Below are positions 1 through 6,565 of a stretch of DNA of 64,000 nucleotides, in pieces. The notes under the pieces are model-generated. The model was not told the origin of the DNA. It searched no databases and worked only from the letters and a program-made list of their open reading frames with translations. Numbering within the stretch: position 1 is the stretch's first letter; the number at the start of each line of letters is the position of its first letter. Source of the DNA: Bacteroides_E sp964528875 (GTDB lineage: Bacteria > Bacteroidota > Bacteroidia > Bacteroidales > Bacteroidaceae); NCBI GenBank assembly GCA_964528875.1, contig CAZGUI010000009.1, positions 10,091 through 74,090 on the forward strand, in the 5' to 3' direction. Made by a program: the position numbers and the translations under genes.

Positions 1-118
1 CAACTGATGCTTTACGAGCACGAGTTCCAGCAGCTTTATTTCCATTTTCAATTTGAGCGTTAGCATCTTTATTAAAATCTGCCATCAACTGATTTACTTT
101 TTCTACAAGTTCTTTCAT
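1..118 (-). CDS. Histone H1-like DNA-binding protein (N-terminal part, gene runs off the left edge)
   Basis: The first 39 codons read MKELVEKVNQLMADFNK, then a run containing GNKAAGTRARKAS. This is the characteristic start of the small (about 58 residue) histone H1-like Lys/Ala/Arg-rich proteins of Bacteroides and relatives, which are thought to bind DNA non-specifically in the nucleoid. The C-terminal basic tail lies outside the window. A match to the Bacteroidales -7 element (TACATTTG, minus strand, 157-164) lies 39 nt upstream of the ATG. Family assignment is by recognition of the N-terminal pattern; its precise chromosomal role is not known to me. Confidence 0.8.
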   Translation of the reverse strand, partial: MKELVEKVNQLMADFNKDANAQIENGNKAAGTRARKASV

Positions 119-156
119 AATATAAAAGTTATTAATTAGTTGTTAGTAACTACGAG

Positions 157-164
157 CAAATGTA
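157..164 (-). promoter_or_regulatory. -7 promoter element for the histone-like gene
   Basis: The minus strand reads TACATTTG, an exact fit to the Bacteroidetes primary-sigma -7 consensus TAnnTTTG. It is about 39 nt upstream of the histone-like ATG. No good -33 TTTG was seen at the expected 19-21 nt spacing. Confidence 0.5.
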
Positions 165-270
165 CACTCTTTAATCAAAATACCGAATTAAACAGAGTAG
201 AATTTTACAAAAACAGCTTAAATATGCATAAAAAGGGCGATCAAGGATGTTTTTTTCCTATTTTTGAAAC

Positions 271-921
271 ATGGAAGAGAGAAAAAAACACTCTGGTAAG
301 CACCTACAAGGCTTAATATTGGAGGGTGAACATACCCAACAAGACTTTAAATTTGAAATTTCTGATGCTAGAAAAATAGCTAAAACACTATCTGCTTTTG
401 CGAATACCTTAGGTGGAAGGTTGCTTATTGGTGTAAAAGATAATGGAAATATCTCAGGAATTCAATTAGACGAAGAGGAATATATGATTGAAGCTGCAGC
501 AGATTTATATTGCAGGCCCAAACTAAACTACTCCATTGAAGATGTTGAGATAAATGGAAAAAACATTTTAATTGTAGAGGTCAAAGAAAGTAAAAAAAAG
601 CCAATTTACGCACTAGATGAAAACAAGAAGAAATTAGCTTATATTCGCATTAATGATGAAACAATGTTGGCTACTACTCTTCATCTACAATTATGGAGAT
701 TAGGTAGAAAAGAAAAGGGTGAATTTATAACTTATACAGAACAAGAACACGAACTGCTATTGTACTTAAAAGAGAGAAAATCACTTTCATTAAATCAGTT
801 CTACAAACGTACCAAGCTTCCTAAACGTAAAGCTGAATTCTTATTGGCTAAATTCATTCAGTTTGAGGTTATTGAACTGTTCTACAAAGACAAAAAATTC
901 AGAATAAAACTTAAAGAGTAA
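271..921 (+). CDS. AlbA_2 (Schlafen-type) domain protein, possible transcriptional regulator
   Basis: 216 residues. Residues about 18-125 fit the AlbA_2 (old name Schlafen AlbA_2 / divergent AAA_4) fold: a DFKFEI strand, then AKTLSAFANTLGGRLLIGVKD, the typical A-AFANT-GG-L-IGV-D motif, and a later YIRINDETM strand. The C-terminal 60 residues are basic (LPKRKAEFLLAKF) and resemble a winged-helix DNA-binding unit. Proteins with AlbA_2 plus a C-terminal HTH are usually described as ATP-binding or transcriptional regulators, but no specific target is known. It stands alone between the histone-like gene (divergent) and an unknown protein. The ATG lies only 5 nt after a TAnnTTTG-like string, so the start or promoter is uncertain. 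Confidence 0.7.
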   Translation: MEERKKHSGKHLQGLILEGEHTQQDFKFEISDARKIAKTLSAFANTLGGRLLIGVKDNGNISGIQLDEEEYMIEAAADLYCRPKLNYSIEDVEINGKNILIVEVKESKKKPIYALDENKKKLAYIRINDETMLATTLHLQLWRLGRKEKGEFITYTEQEHELLLYLKERKSLSLNQFYKRTKLPKRKAEFLLAKFIQFEVIELFYKDKKFRIKLKE

Positions 922-962
922 GTTTACTGTTAAGAGCCAATAGAAATAGGTAAACATTTTAG

Positions 963-970
963 TATCTTTG
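963..970 (+). promoter_or_regulatory. -7 promoter element for the gene at 1007
   Basis: TATCTTTG matches TAnnTTTG exactly and ends 36 nt before the ATG at 1007, a typical leader length. No clear -33 box at 19-21 nt spacing. Confidence 0.5.
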
Positions 971-1006
971 CATAATTAATATTTCACAGAAAAATAAAAG
1001 AATAGT

Positions 1007-1618
1007 ATGGGCTTTTTTTCAAGAAAAAAAACAAATTCAGTAGACAATGTAGAAGACTTCATGATGTTGATACGTGTTTACTTTCAATCTGTTATTGCAC
1101 TGAATAACGGTATAACAAATCTTAGAGCACTACCTGATCTGGCTAATTATAAACGCTTATTTAAAGTACCTACAGAAAAAGGTAAGTTAGGATTAGGCGA
1201 AAAATCGGCAGCAAAAAAAATGCTCAAAGAAGATTACGATCTTTCAGACAACTTCTTCAAAGAGGTCGATTCATCAATTCGTAAAAATTGCCGTTCTCAA
1301 AACGATGTTCAGTCATATCTATTTATGTTTCAAGGTTTCACAAACGACTTAATGATGCTAATAAGCAACTTAATGCAGTGGAAAATGAGAATACCCAGTC
1401 GTTTCAGAAAGACCTTATATAATGCAACGAAAGAAACAGTACACGAAATATCAACCAAGTCTTTTTTCAAAAAAGATGATGTGCATAAAACAGCAATGGC
1501 TGTTCAACAATATAAAGAGAAATTAAATTACACAGAAGAGTGGATGACTGAGTTTGTTTTCAACACGATTATATTGGCAAAGAAAGAAGCAAAGAACAAA
1601 AAGAAAGAAAAAAAGTAA
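1007..1618 (+). CDS. Conserved hypothetical protein, helical and basic
   Basis: 203 residues; I do not recognise a named family. It begins MGFFSRKK with no signal peptide and ends in a Lys-rich tail (KKEAKNKKKEKK). The body is predicted mainly helical, with a hydrophobic, Met-rich helix around residues 105-125 (TNDLMMLISNLMQWKM) that is too polar overall to be a confident membrane span. A good -7 element precedes it and a strong hairpin terminator follows, so it appears to be a monocistronic, expressed gene. Likely cytoplasmic. Confidence 0.6.
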   Translation: MGFFSRKKTNSVDNVEDFMMLIRVYFQSVIALNNGITNLRALPDLANYKRLFKVPTEKGKLGLGEKSAAKKMLKEDYDLSDNFFKEVDSSIRKNCRSQNDVQSYLFMFQGFTNDLMMLISNLMQWKMRIPSRFRKTLYNATKETVHEISTKSFFKKDDVHKTAMAVQQYKEKLNYTEEWMTEFVFNTIILAKKEAKNKKKEKK

Positions 1619-1654
1619 GTTTAACTTAGTTTAAGAATACTGATTATACAACGC

Positions 1655-1696
1655 AGAAAGAGAACATTTAAGCACGATGTTCTCTTTCTTCTTTTT
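1655..1696 (+). terminator. Rho-independent terminator after the 1007-1618 gene
   Basis: Perfect 12-bp stem (AGAAAGAGAACA at 1655-1666 with its complement at 1678-1689), 11-nt loop, followed by a T-rich tail. Confidence 0.75.
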
Positions 1697-1827
1697 AAAT
1701 ATTTACAAAACAAAGGGATTTAACTCACTGGTTTATCAGCAGATAACTCTTAAAAGTGAGATATTTTTCGTATATTTATCAACTGACAAAATTATATTTA
1801 CATTTAAACGAAGAAAGATCAAAGCGT

Positions 1828-3936
1828 ATGATTCAAAAAAAATTGCTATCACTTACTCTCACAGAAGTACATAATTTATTCCAAGAAAATTTCCAAGCTA
1901 TAGTTTCCGATGCAAAAAACAGTACCTCTATAGAACAATTTAAACAAAAGTTCACCCATTGGGTACAAAACAATTTTTTAGAGGAAAATGAAAGAAAGAA
2001 ACAGCTACAACTTTTAATAGATTATGATGGAGAAGCAATTCATGAATTATCACACGACGAGATAAGAACAATAAGAACTCTCTCAATTTTTTGGGACTTC
2101 TTAAAGAATCCTCTCACGGGAAAGAAATCACATATTGACTTTTTTATTGATTTTTACCAACTCTTATCAGATACTAAAAGTACGATTCCAAGATATACCA
2201 AACAGGATTTACAGCAACACATGAATCGCTGGTCTAACGGCTTAAATGCAGAAGTACAAACGATAAGAAAAGAGAATAAAAGACGAATTATTCATCATCT
2301 CATTGAGAAAATCGAATTGAGAGGCTCAGGTTCTTCACGTTTTAAATTTCATGAAGGAGCTACATATCAAGAGAAAATAGATCAAATAAATATCTGGTGG
2401 GAAGATTATCGTTTTCATCTGGCTTTAGCCATTCGTAAACCTGATGAGCTAAACCGCTGGTTAAATTACTCACTTTCCGATGAAACTCTTTTTGTATTAA
2501 AAGCAGCCAAAGAGAAAGGAATGCCATTTTTCATCACCCCATATTATATCTCTCTTCTAAATACTGAACAGCAAGGTTATGATGACATAGCCATCCGAAG
2601 TTACATCTTATACTCTTCTCATTTAGTTGAAACCTATGGCACCATCAGAGCTTGGGAAAAAGAGGACTTAGTGGAACCGGGTGAGCCCAATGCTGCGGGT
2701 TGGATTTTACCTAGCAGAAGTAACATCCACCGACGTTATCCTGAGGTGGCAATTCTTATTCCCGATACTATGGGAAGAGCCTGTGGAGGATTGTGTGCTT
2801 CTTGTCAACGTATGTACGACTTTCAAAGTAAACGGTTAAACTTTCAATTGGATAAATTACGCCCAAAAGAAAGTTGGCATAGCAAACTAAACCGGCTCAT
2901 GAAATATTTTGAGGAAGATTCACAACTAAGAGACATCTTAATTACGGGTGGAGATGCGTTAATGAGTAGAAATAAATCATTGAAGGAGATTTTAGATGCT
3001 GTTTATGATACAGCTGAACGGAAACTAAGAGCAAATGAAAGTCGTAAAGATGGAGAGAAATTTGCCTTGATTCAACGGGTCAGACTGGGTTCTCGTTTAC
3101 TTGCCTATTTGCCTTTTAGAATTAATGACGACTTAATAGCGCTATTAAAAGACTTCAAAGAAAGAGCATCAGCTATTGGAATCAAGCAATTCATTATACA
3201 AACGCACTTTCAGACACCGCTAGAGGTTACACCCGAAGCAAAAAAAGCGATAGAACGAATTCTTTCGGCCGGATGGTTAATTACAAATCAATTGGTATTT
3301 AATGTTGCTGCTTCCAGAAGAGGACATACGGCTCAACTTAGAAAAACGTTAAATGAAATGGGGGTTATCACCTATTACACATTTACCGTCAAAGGATTTG
3401 AAGAAAATTATGCTGTATTTGCACCCAACGGACGCTCAGTACAAGAAAGTGTAGAAGAGAAAAAACTCGGTCACCTGACTAAAGAGCAAGGAGAAGAGCT
3501 CTATCATTTACTACAAGATGCAAGCAATGTAAAGGAAAAGATATCCTCTTTTTTAACTAAATACGATCTTCCTTTCTTAGCTACTGATCGCAATGTACTG
3601 AATTTGCCTGCAGTAGGGAAAAGTATGACTTTCAAATTAGTGGGAATTAGCTCTAAAGGAAAGCGTGTACTTCGTTTCGACCATGACGAAACACGTAAAC
3701 ATAGTCCAATTATAAATGAGTTAGGACAGGTTTATATTATTGAGAATAAATCCATAGCCTCCTATTTACGGGAGTTGGATAGAATGGGAGAAAATGTAGA
3801 AGATTATGCGACTATTTGGAATTATGTAGAGGGGAAAACTGAACCACAATTTGAAATCTATAACTATCCCTCATTCAACTTTGACACAACTGATGAGTTA
3901 AGTAATTTAGGAGTAACAAATTACGCAGAACACTAA
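1828..3936 (+). CDS. KamA-family radical SAM protein (lysine 2,3-aminomutase-like, long form)
   Basis: 702 residues from the ATG at 1828. An upstream in-frame ATG at 1756 would add 24 residues (MRYFSYIYQLTK...) that look like leader DNA, so 1828 is preferred. The radical SAM cluster motif CxxxCxxC is present as CGGLCASC at residues 319-326, followed by a typical KamA core (LITGGDALMSRNKSL, RVRLGSRLLAYLPFRI). Canonical lysine 2,3-aminomutase is about 415 residues. This protein adds about 200 N-terminal residues and a longer C-terminus, the architecture of the Bacteroidales 'KamA family protein' whose substrate is not established. It probably binds [4Fe-4S], SAM and perhaps PLP. It stands alone, with no lysine-fermentation genes nearby. 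Confidence 0.8.
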   Translation: MIQKKLLSLTLTEVHNLFQENFQAIVSDAKNSTSIEQFKQKFTHWVQNNFLEENERKKQLQLLIDYDGEAIHELSHDEIRTIRTLSIFWDFLKNPLTGKKSHIDFFIDFYQLLSDTKSTIPRYTKQDLQQHMNRWSNGLNAEVQTIRKENKRRIIHHLIEKIELRGSGSSRFKFHEGATYQEKIDQINIWWEDYRFHLALAIRKPDELNRWLNYSLSDETLFVLKAAKEKGMPFFITPYYISLLNTEQQGYDDIAIRSYILYSSHLVETYGTIRAWEKEDLVEPGEPNAAGWILPSRSNIHRRYPEVAILIPDTMGRACGGLCASCQRMYDFQSKRLNFQLDKLRPKESWHSKLNRLMKYFEEDSQLRDILITGGDALMSRNKSLKEILDAVYDTAERKLRANESRKDGEKFALIQRVRLGSRLLAYLPFRINDDLIALLKDFKERASAIGIKQFIIQTHFQTPLEVTPEAKKAIERILSAGWLITNQLVFNVAASRRGHTAQLRKTLNEMGVITYYTFTVKGFEENYAVFAPNGRSVQESVEEKKLGHLTKEQGEELYHLLQDASNVKEKISSFLTKYDLPFLATDRNVLNLPAVGKSMTFKLVGISSKGKRVLRFDHDETRKHSPIINELGQVYIIENKSIASYLRELDRMGENVEDYATIWNYVEGKTEPQFEIYNYPSFNFDTTDELSNLGVTNYAEH

Positions 3937-3964
3937 ACTTTTACCCCTTAAAAAAGGTTATTAT

Positions 3965-4004
3965 AAAAGTATGTAGATAGCACCATTTCTACATACTTTT
4001 TAAT
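3965..4004 (+). terminator. Terminator after the KamA-family gene
   Basis: 13-bp perfect stem (AAAAGTATGTAGA at 3965-3977, complement at 3988-4000) with a 10-nt loop and trailing Ts. Confidence 0.75.
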
Positions 4005-4029
4005 TGATATAAAGAGTAACCCTAAACTT

Positions 4030-4614
4030 ATGACACAATTAGAAATTGAGCAACACCCACTCCCACCCTTTCTACCCCAAGAAGCTAAAATTCTTATGTT
4101 AGGAAGTTTTCCACCACCTAAGAACAGATGGTCAATGGATTTCTTTTACCCTAACCTAAATAATGATATGTGGCGTATCTTGGGATTGATCTTTTATCAA
4201 GACAAGCATCATTTCACTTCAGAAGATCTACGATCTTTTCATAAAGAAAAAATAGAAGAGTTTCTAATAAAAAATTACATTGCTCTATATGACACAGCTA
4301 CTGCAATTAGAAGATTAAAGAATAATGCTTCAGATCAATACTTGGAGGTAGTAGAGCCAACAAATATTAAAAGCTTGCTCAATGAAATACCTCAATGCAA
4401 AACATTAGTTACTACAGGAAAAAAAGCAACAGAAATTCTACAAGAGCAGTTTAGTGTTACTGAACCCTCAATAGGAAAATCTTCTTCTTTTCAGTACAAT
4501 GATAGAAATCTAAAGCTATATCGGATGCCTTCTTCTTCTAGAGCATACCCATTGGCAATAGAGAAGAAAGCGGCTGTATACCAAAAAATGTTTCAAGAGA
4601 TAGAGTTAATATAG
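4030..4614 (+). CDS. Uracil/hypoxanthine-DNA glycosylase family protein
   Basis: 194 residues. The N-terminal LMLGSFPPP (about residues 23-31), followed by FFYPNLNNDMWRILG, matches the active-site and base-recognition motifs of the uracil-DNA glycosylase superfamily, in the MUG/hypoxanthine-glycosylase branch (GSFPS...F-Y--N--W). A C-terminal LYRMPSSSRAYP corresponds to the leucine/serine intercalation loop motif (usually LPSTSPA in this branch). It should excise deaminated bases from DNA; the exact base preference (U, hypoxanthine or mismatch-dependent) cannot be read from sequence. It is followed 32 nt later by an ArsC/Spx-family gene in the same direction. Confidence 0.75.
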   Translation: MTQLEIEQHPLPPFLPQEAKILMLGSFPPPKNRWSMDFFYPNLNNDMWRILGLIFYQDKHHFTSEDLRSFHKEKIEEFLIKNYIALYDTATAIRRLKNNASDQYLEVVEPTNIKSLLNEIPQCKTLVTTGKKATEILQEQFSVTEPSIGKSSSFQYNDRNLKLYRMPSSSRAYPLAIEKKAAVYQKMFQEIELI

Positions 4615-4646
4615 ATATCTAATTATAAATTATAAAAAATAAACTT

Positions 4647-5009
4647 ATGAACCCTTTAATGTATTGCTATACACGTTGTGGAACGTGTCAAAAAGCTAAA
4701 AAGTGGCTAAAAGAAAAAAATATAGAAGTCACAGAAATCGCGATAGACAAAACACCACCTTCTAAAAGTGATCTAACCCAATGGACAAAGCAGAGTGGAT
4801 TACCTCTGAAACGCTTCTTTAATACCAGTGGAAACATATACAAAGAATTAAAATTGAAAGACAAACTGAAAGATATGAGTGAAGAAGAGCAAATTGAGTT
4901 ATTAGCACAGAATGGTATGCTCATAAAACGTCCTTTACTCATCACAGAATCATCAATTTTGGTAGGCTTTAAAGAGAATGAATGGATAGCTACATTTATA
5001 TCCAAATAG
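4647..5009 (+). CDS. ArsC/Spx/MgsR-family thioredoxin-fold protein
   Basis: 120 residues. A CxxC at residues 11-14 (RCGTC) follows the first strand, and KRPLLI near residue 94 is the conserved Arg-Pro motif of the ArsC/Spx superfamily. Proteins of this size with CxxC near the N-terminus include arsenate reductase-like enzymes, Spx-type RNA polymerase regulators and YffB-like proteins. No arsenic genes are nearby and the N-terminus resembles the Bacteroidales 'arsenate reductase family' generic group, so a redox or regulatory role is as likely as arsenate reduction. Confidence 0.75.
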   Translation: MNPLMYCYTRCGTCQKAKKWLKEKNIEVTEIAIDKTPPSKSDLTQWTKQSGLPLKRFFNTSGNIYKELKLKDKLKDMSEEEQIELLAQNGMLIKRPLLITESSILVGFKENEWIATFISK

Positions 5010-5048
5010 GAAGAATATTTAACGAAACAATTATTAGCTATAAATCTC

Positions 5049-5076
5049 TTTGTTTAAAAATAAAAGCCTATCTTTG
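5049..5076 (+). promoter_or_regulatory. Promoter of tRNA-Trp
   Basis: The -7 element TATCTTTG (5069-5076) is an exact TAnnTTTG match, ending 18 nt before the tRNA. An upstream TTTG (5049-5052) is a possible -33 box, but the 16-nt spacing is shorter than the usual 19-21. Confidence 0.5.
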
Positions 5077-5094
5077 TTTCAGAAAATTAAAGCT

Positions 5095-5167
5095 ACGGGT
5101 GTAGCTCAGTTGGTAGAGCACTGGTCTCCAAAACCAGGTGTCGAGAGTTCGAGCCTTTCCACCCGTG
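5095..5167 (+). tRNA. tRNA-Trp (CCA anticodon)
   Basis: 73 nt. Acceptor stem ACGGGTG pairs with CACCCGT (5160-5166), with discriminator G at 5167. The D-arm (GCTC...GAGC), anticodon stem CTGGT/ACCAG with loop CTCCAAA (anticodon CCA) and T-loop (GTTCGAG) are intact. The 3' CCA is not encoded. It stands alone; the usual tuf-tRNA-Trp-secE-nusG arrangement of Bacteroidetes is absent here. Confidence 0.95.
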
Positions 5168-5170
5168 CAC

Positions 5171-5200
5171 AAAAGGATACTCAAAAGGTGTCCTTTTTTA
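5171..5200 (+). terminator. Terminator of tRNA-Trp
   Basis: AAAAGGATAC (5171-5180) pairs with GTGTCCTTTT (5188-5197) with one G-T wobble, followed by Ts; it lies 3 nt after the tRNA. Confidence 0.7.
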
Positions 5201-5320
5201 ACTTTAAAGATCAACCTGTCATCTTTACCTTTCATCCAAAGAGTAAAAGAATATAACCCTCTGTTTTACTGACAATTTGACTCACTTTATTTATGGTATA
5301 ACGTTTGCTTTTATTGCAAT

Positions 5321-5638
5321 ATGAACAAGAAATTTGAAATATTAGGTAACGATGAAAATCTGAACAAGGATGATTTTTATCAGAGTTTTAAAGAGAAGTT
5401 AGAAGAAACCCATTCGTTTCCAACAGATTATATATTTAAATACGTAGCTCCATCAGAACAGAGTATTTTAGTTAAAATATATTCTATTTTTGAACAAGCA
5501 AATGGAAGTCTATCTACTAGGGAAAGTAAGAATGGGAAATTCACAAGTGTAACCATTAAAGTTCCGGTAAATAGTGCAGACGAGGTCATTGCCTATTATA
5601 AAGAAGGAGAAAAAATAGATGGAATAATGACATTGTAA
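5321..5638 (+). CDS. DUF493 (YbeD-like) family protein
   Basis: 105 residues with the ACT-like ferredoxin fold pattern of the DUF493/YbeD family: a central FKYVAPSEQ, a serine-rich turn (SLSTRESKNGKFTSVTIKVPV), then a helix ending in YY and a C-terminal hydrophobic strand. YbeD structures resemble regulatory ACT domains. In many genomes the gene neighbours lipoate genes, but not here. Small, cytoplasmic, monocistronic, ended by a terminator. Function unknown beyond a possible allosteric role. Confidence 0.75.
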   Translation: MNKKFEILGNDENLNKDDFYQSFKEKLEETHSFPTDYIFKYVAPSEQSILVKIYSIFEQANGSLSTRESKNGKFTSVTIKVPVNSADEVIAYYKEGEKIDGIMTL

Positions 5639-5660
5639 TCATCTATTTTCATCATATTCC

Positions 5661-5697
5661 AATCCTCAACAAGTCAAATCTATGTTGAGGATTTTTA
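5661..5697 (+). terminator. Terminator after the DUF493 gene
   Basis: 11-bp stem (AATCCTCAACA at 5661-5671 with complement at 5683-5693) and a T-run. Confidence 0.75.
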
Positions 5698-5729
5698 TTT
5701 ATTTTATTATATATTTTTATCATATTCCC

Positions 5730-5800
5730 TTAAGTTATTGTAAATTAATTGATTCACAATAAAATATAATTATATTTGAATCCTATTAAGTTATTGTAAA
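5730..5800 (+). promoter_or_regulatory. Promoter of the YiiX-like gene, bracketed by two direct repeats
   Basis: The -33 TTG (5749-5751) and -7 TATATTTG (5771-5778) are separated by 19 nt, an excellent Bacteroidetes promoter. TTAAGTTATTGTAAA occurs at 5730-5744 (upstream of the -33) and again at 5786-5800 (around the expected start of transcription). Two identical 15-mers 56 nt apart around a promoter suggest an operator pair; the binding protein is unknown. Confidence 0.55.
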
Positions 5801-5824
5801 CAATAAATCCATCTTATTAATTCC

Positions 5825-6502
5825 ATGAAAAGAAAAGGAATAGTCGTCTTAATAGTCTGTATTTTATTAGTGACCGAATATCTTTTAAAGAATGATTATT
5901 ATGCATCTAAAAAGAAAGAGGTGCAACAAGAAATTACTAAGTCCACAAAAAATGGATCTGAAATAAAAAACGGAGACCTCATTTTTCACACTTCATTATC
6001 ACAACAAAGTGAAGCCATTCAATTAGCCACACGCTCAAAGTATTCCCATTGTGGTATCATTTATATATTAAATGATCAGACTTATGTATTCGAAGCTACT
6101 CAACCCGTAAAGTTAACTCCTATAGATCAATGGATTACACAAGGTAAGGAAAAGAAATATGTTATTAAGCGATTAAAAAAGGCAGACCAAATCTTAACCG
6201 CCGAAGTATTGAAGAAAATGCAAGTAATAGGTAAAAGCTTCTTAGGTAAGAATTACGATTTAGCTTTTGAATGGAGTGATGAGAAGCTTTATTGTTCAGA
6301 GTTGATATGGAAAATATACCATCTTGGTGCAGGTATAGAGTTGGGAAAGCTAGAGAAACTTGGCGACTTTGATTTAACCAACGAAAAAGTACAAACAAAA
6401 CTACAAGAGCGTTATGGTACATCGATTCCAATTAATGAAACAGTAATTTCTCCTCAAGCCATTTTTGCCAGTAACCTATTAATGACAATCAAAGAAGAGT
6501 AA
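5825..6502 (+). CDS. YiiX/YebB-like permuted papain-fold hydrolase (NlpC/P60 superfamily)
   Basis: 225 residues with an N-terminal hydrophobic segment (residues 5-22) that can act as membrane anchor or signal. The permuted NlpC/P60 (DUF830) arrangement is visible: GDLIFHTS near residue 50, SHCGI with His75, Glu90 (VFEA) and the catalytic CSELI with Cys157. Related enzymes hydrolyse peptide or lipid amide/ester bonds (YiiX, BcPPNE). Catalytic residues are all present, so it should be active, facing the periplasm. Alone in its transcription unit, driven by a strong promoter with flanking repeats. Confidence 0.8.
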   Translation: MKRKGIVVLIVCILLVTEYLLKNDYYASKKKEVQQEITKSTKNGSEIKNGDLIFHTSLSQQSEAIQLATRSKYSHCGIIYILNDQTYVFEATQPVKLTPIDQWITQGKEKKYVIKRLKKADQILTAEVLKKMQVIGKSFLGKNYDLAFEWSDEKLYCSELIWKIYHLGAGIELGKLEKLGDFDLTNEKVQTKLQERYGTSIPINETVISPQAIFASNLLMTIKEE

Positions 6503-6565
6503 AATTACTACTCCTTATTTCACTAATACAATATAATTATAAATACACAATAAATATAACTTCAC

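Noticed and set aside
259..266. TATTTTTG as promoter for the AlbA_2 gene
   Set aside because: It ends only 4 nt before the ATG, so transcription would begin inside the coding region; probably chance in AT-rich DNA.
1677..1874. Short reading frame before the KamA-family gene
   Set aside because: Low-complexity peptide overlapping the terminator and the KamA start; no sign of a real gene.
4647..5009. Arsenic resistance gene
   Set aside because: The CxxC ArsC/Spx fold fits several functions and there is no arsR, acr3 or arsA nearby.
5095..5167. tRNA-Trp as an integration site
   Set aside because: No integrase, no direct repeat of the tRNA 3' end and ordinary genes on both sides.
5050..5256. 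A 68-codon plus-strand reading frame over the tRNA
   Set aside because: It spans tRNA-Trp; the peptide VAQLVEHWSPKPG is the usual spurious translation of a tRNA.
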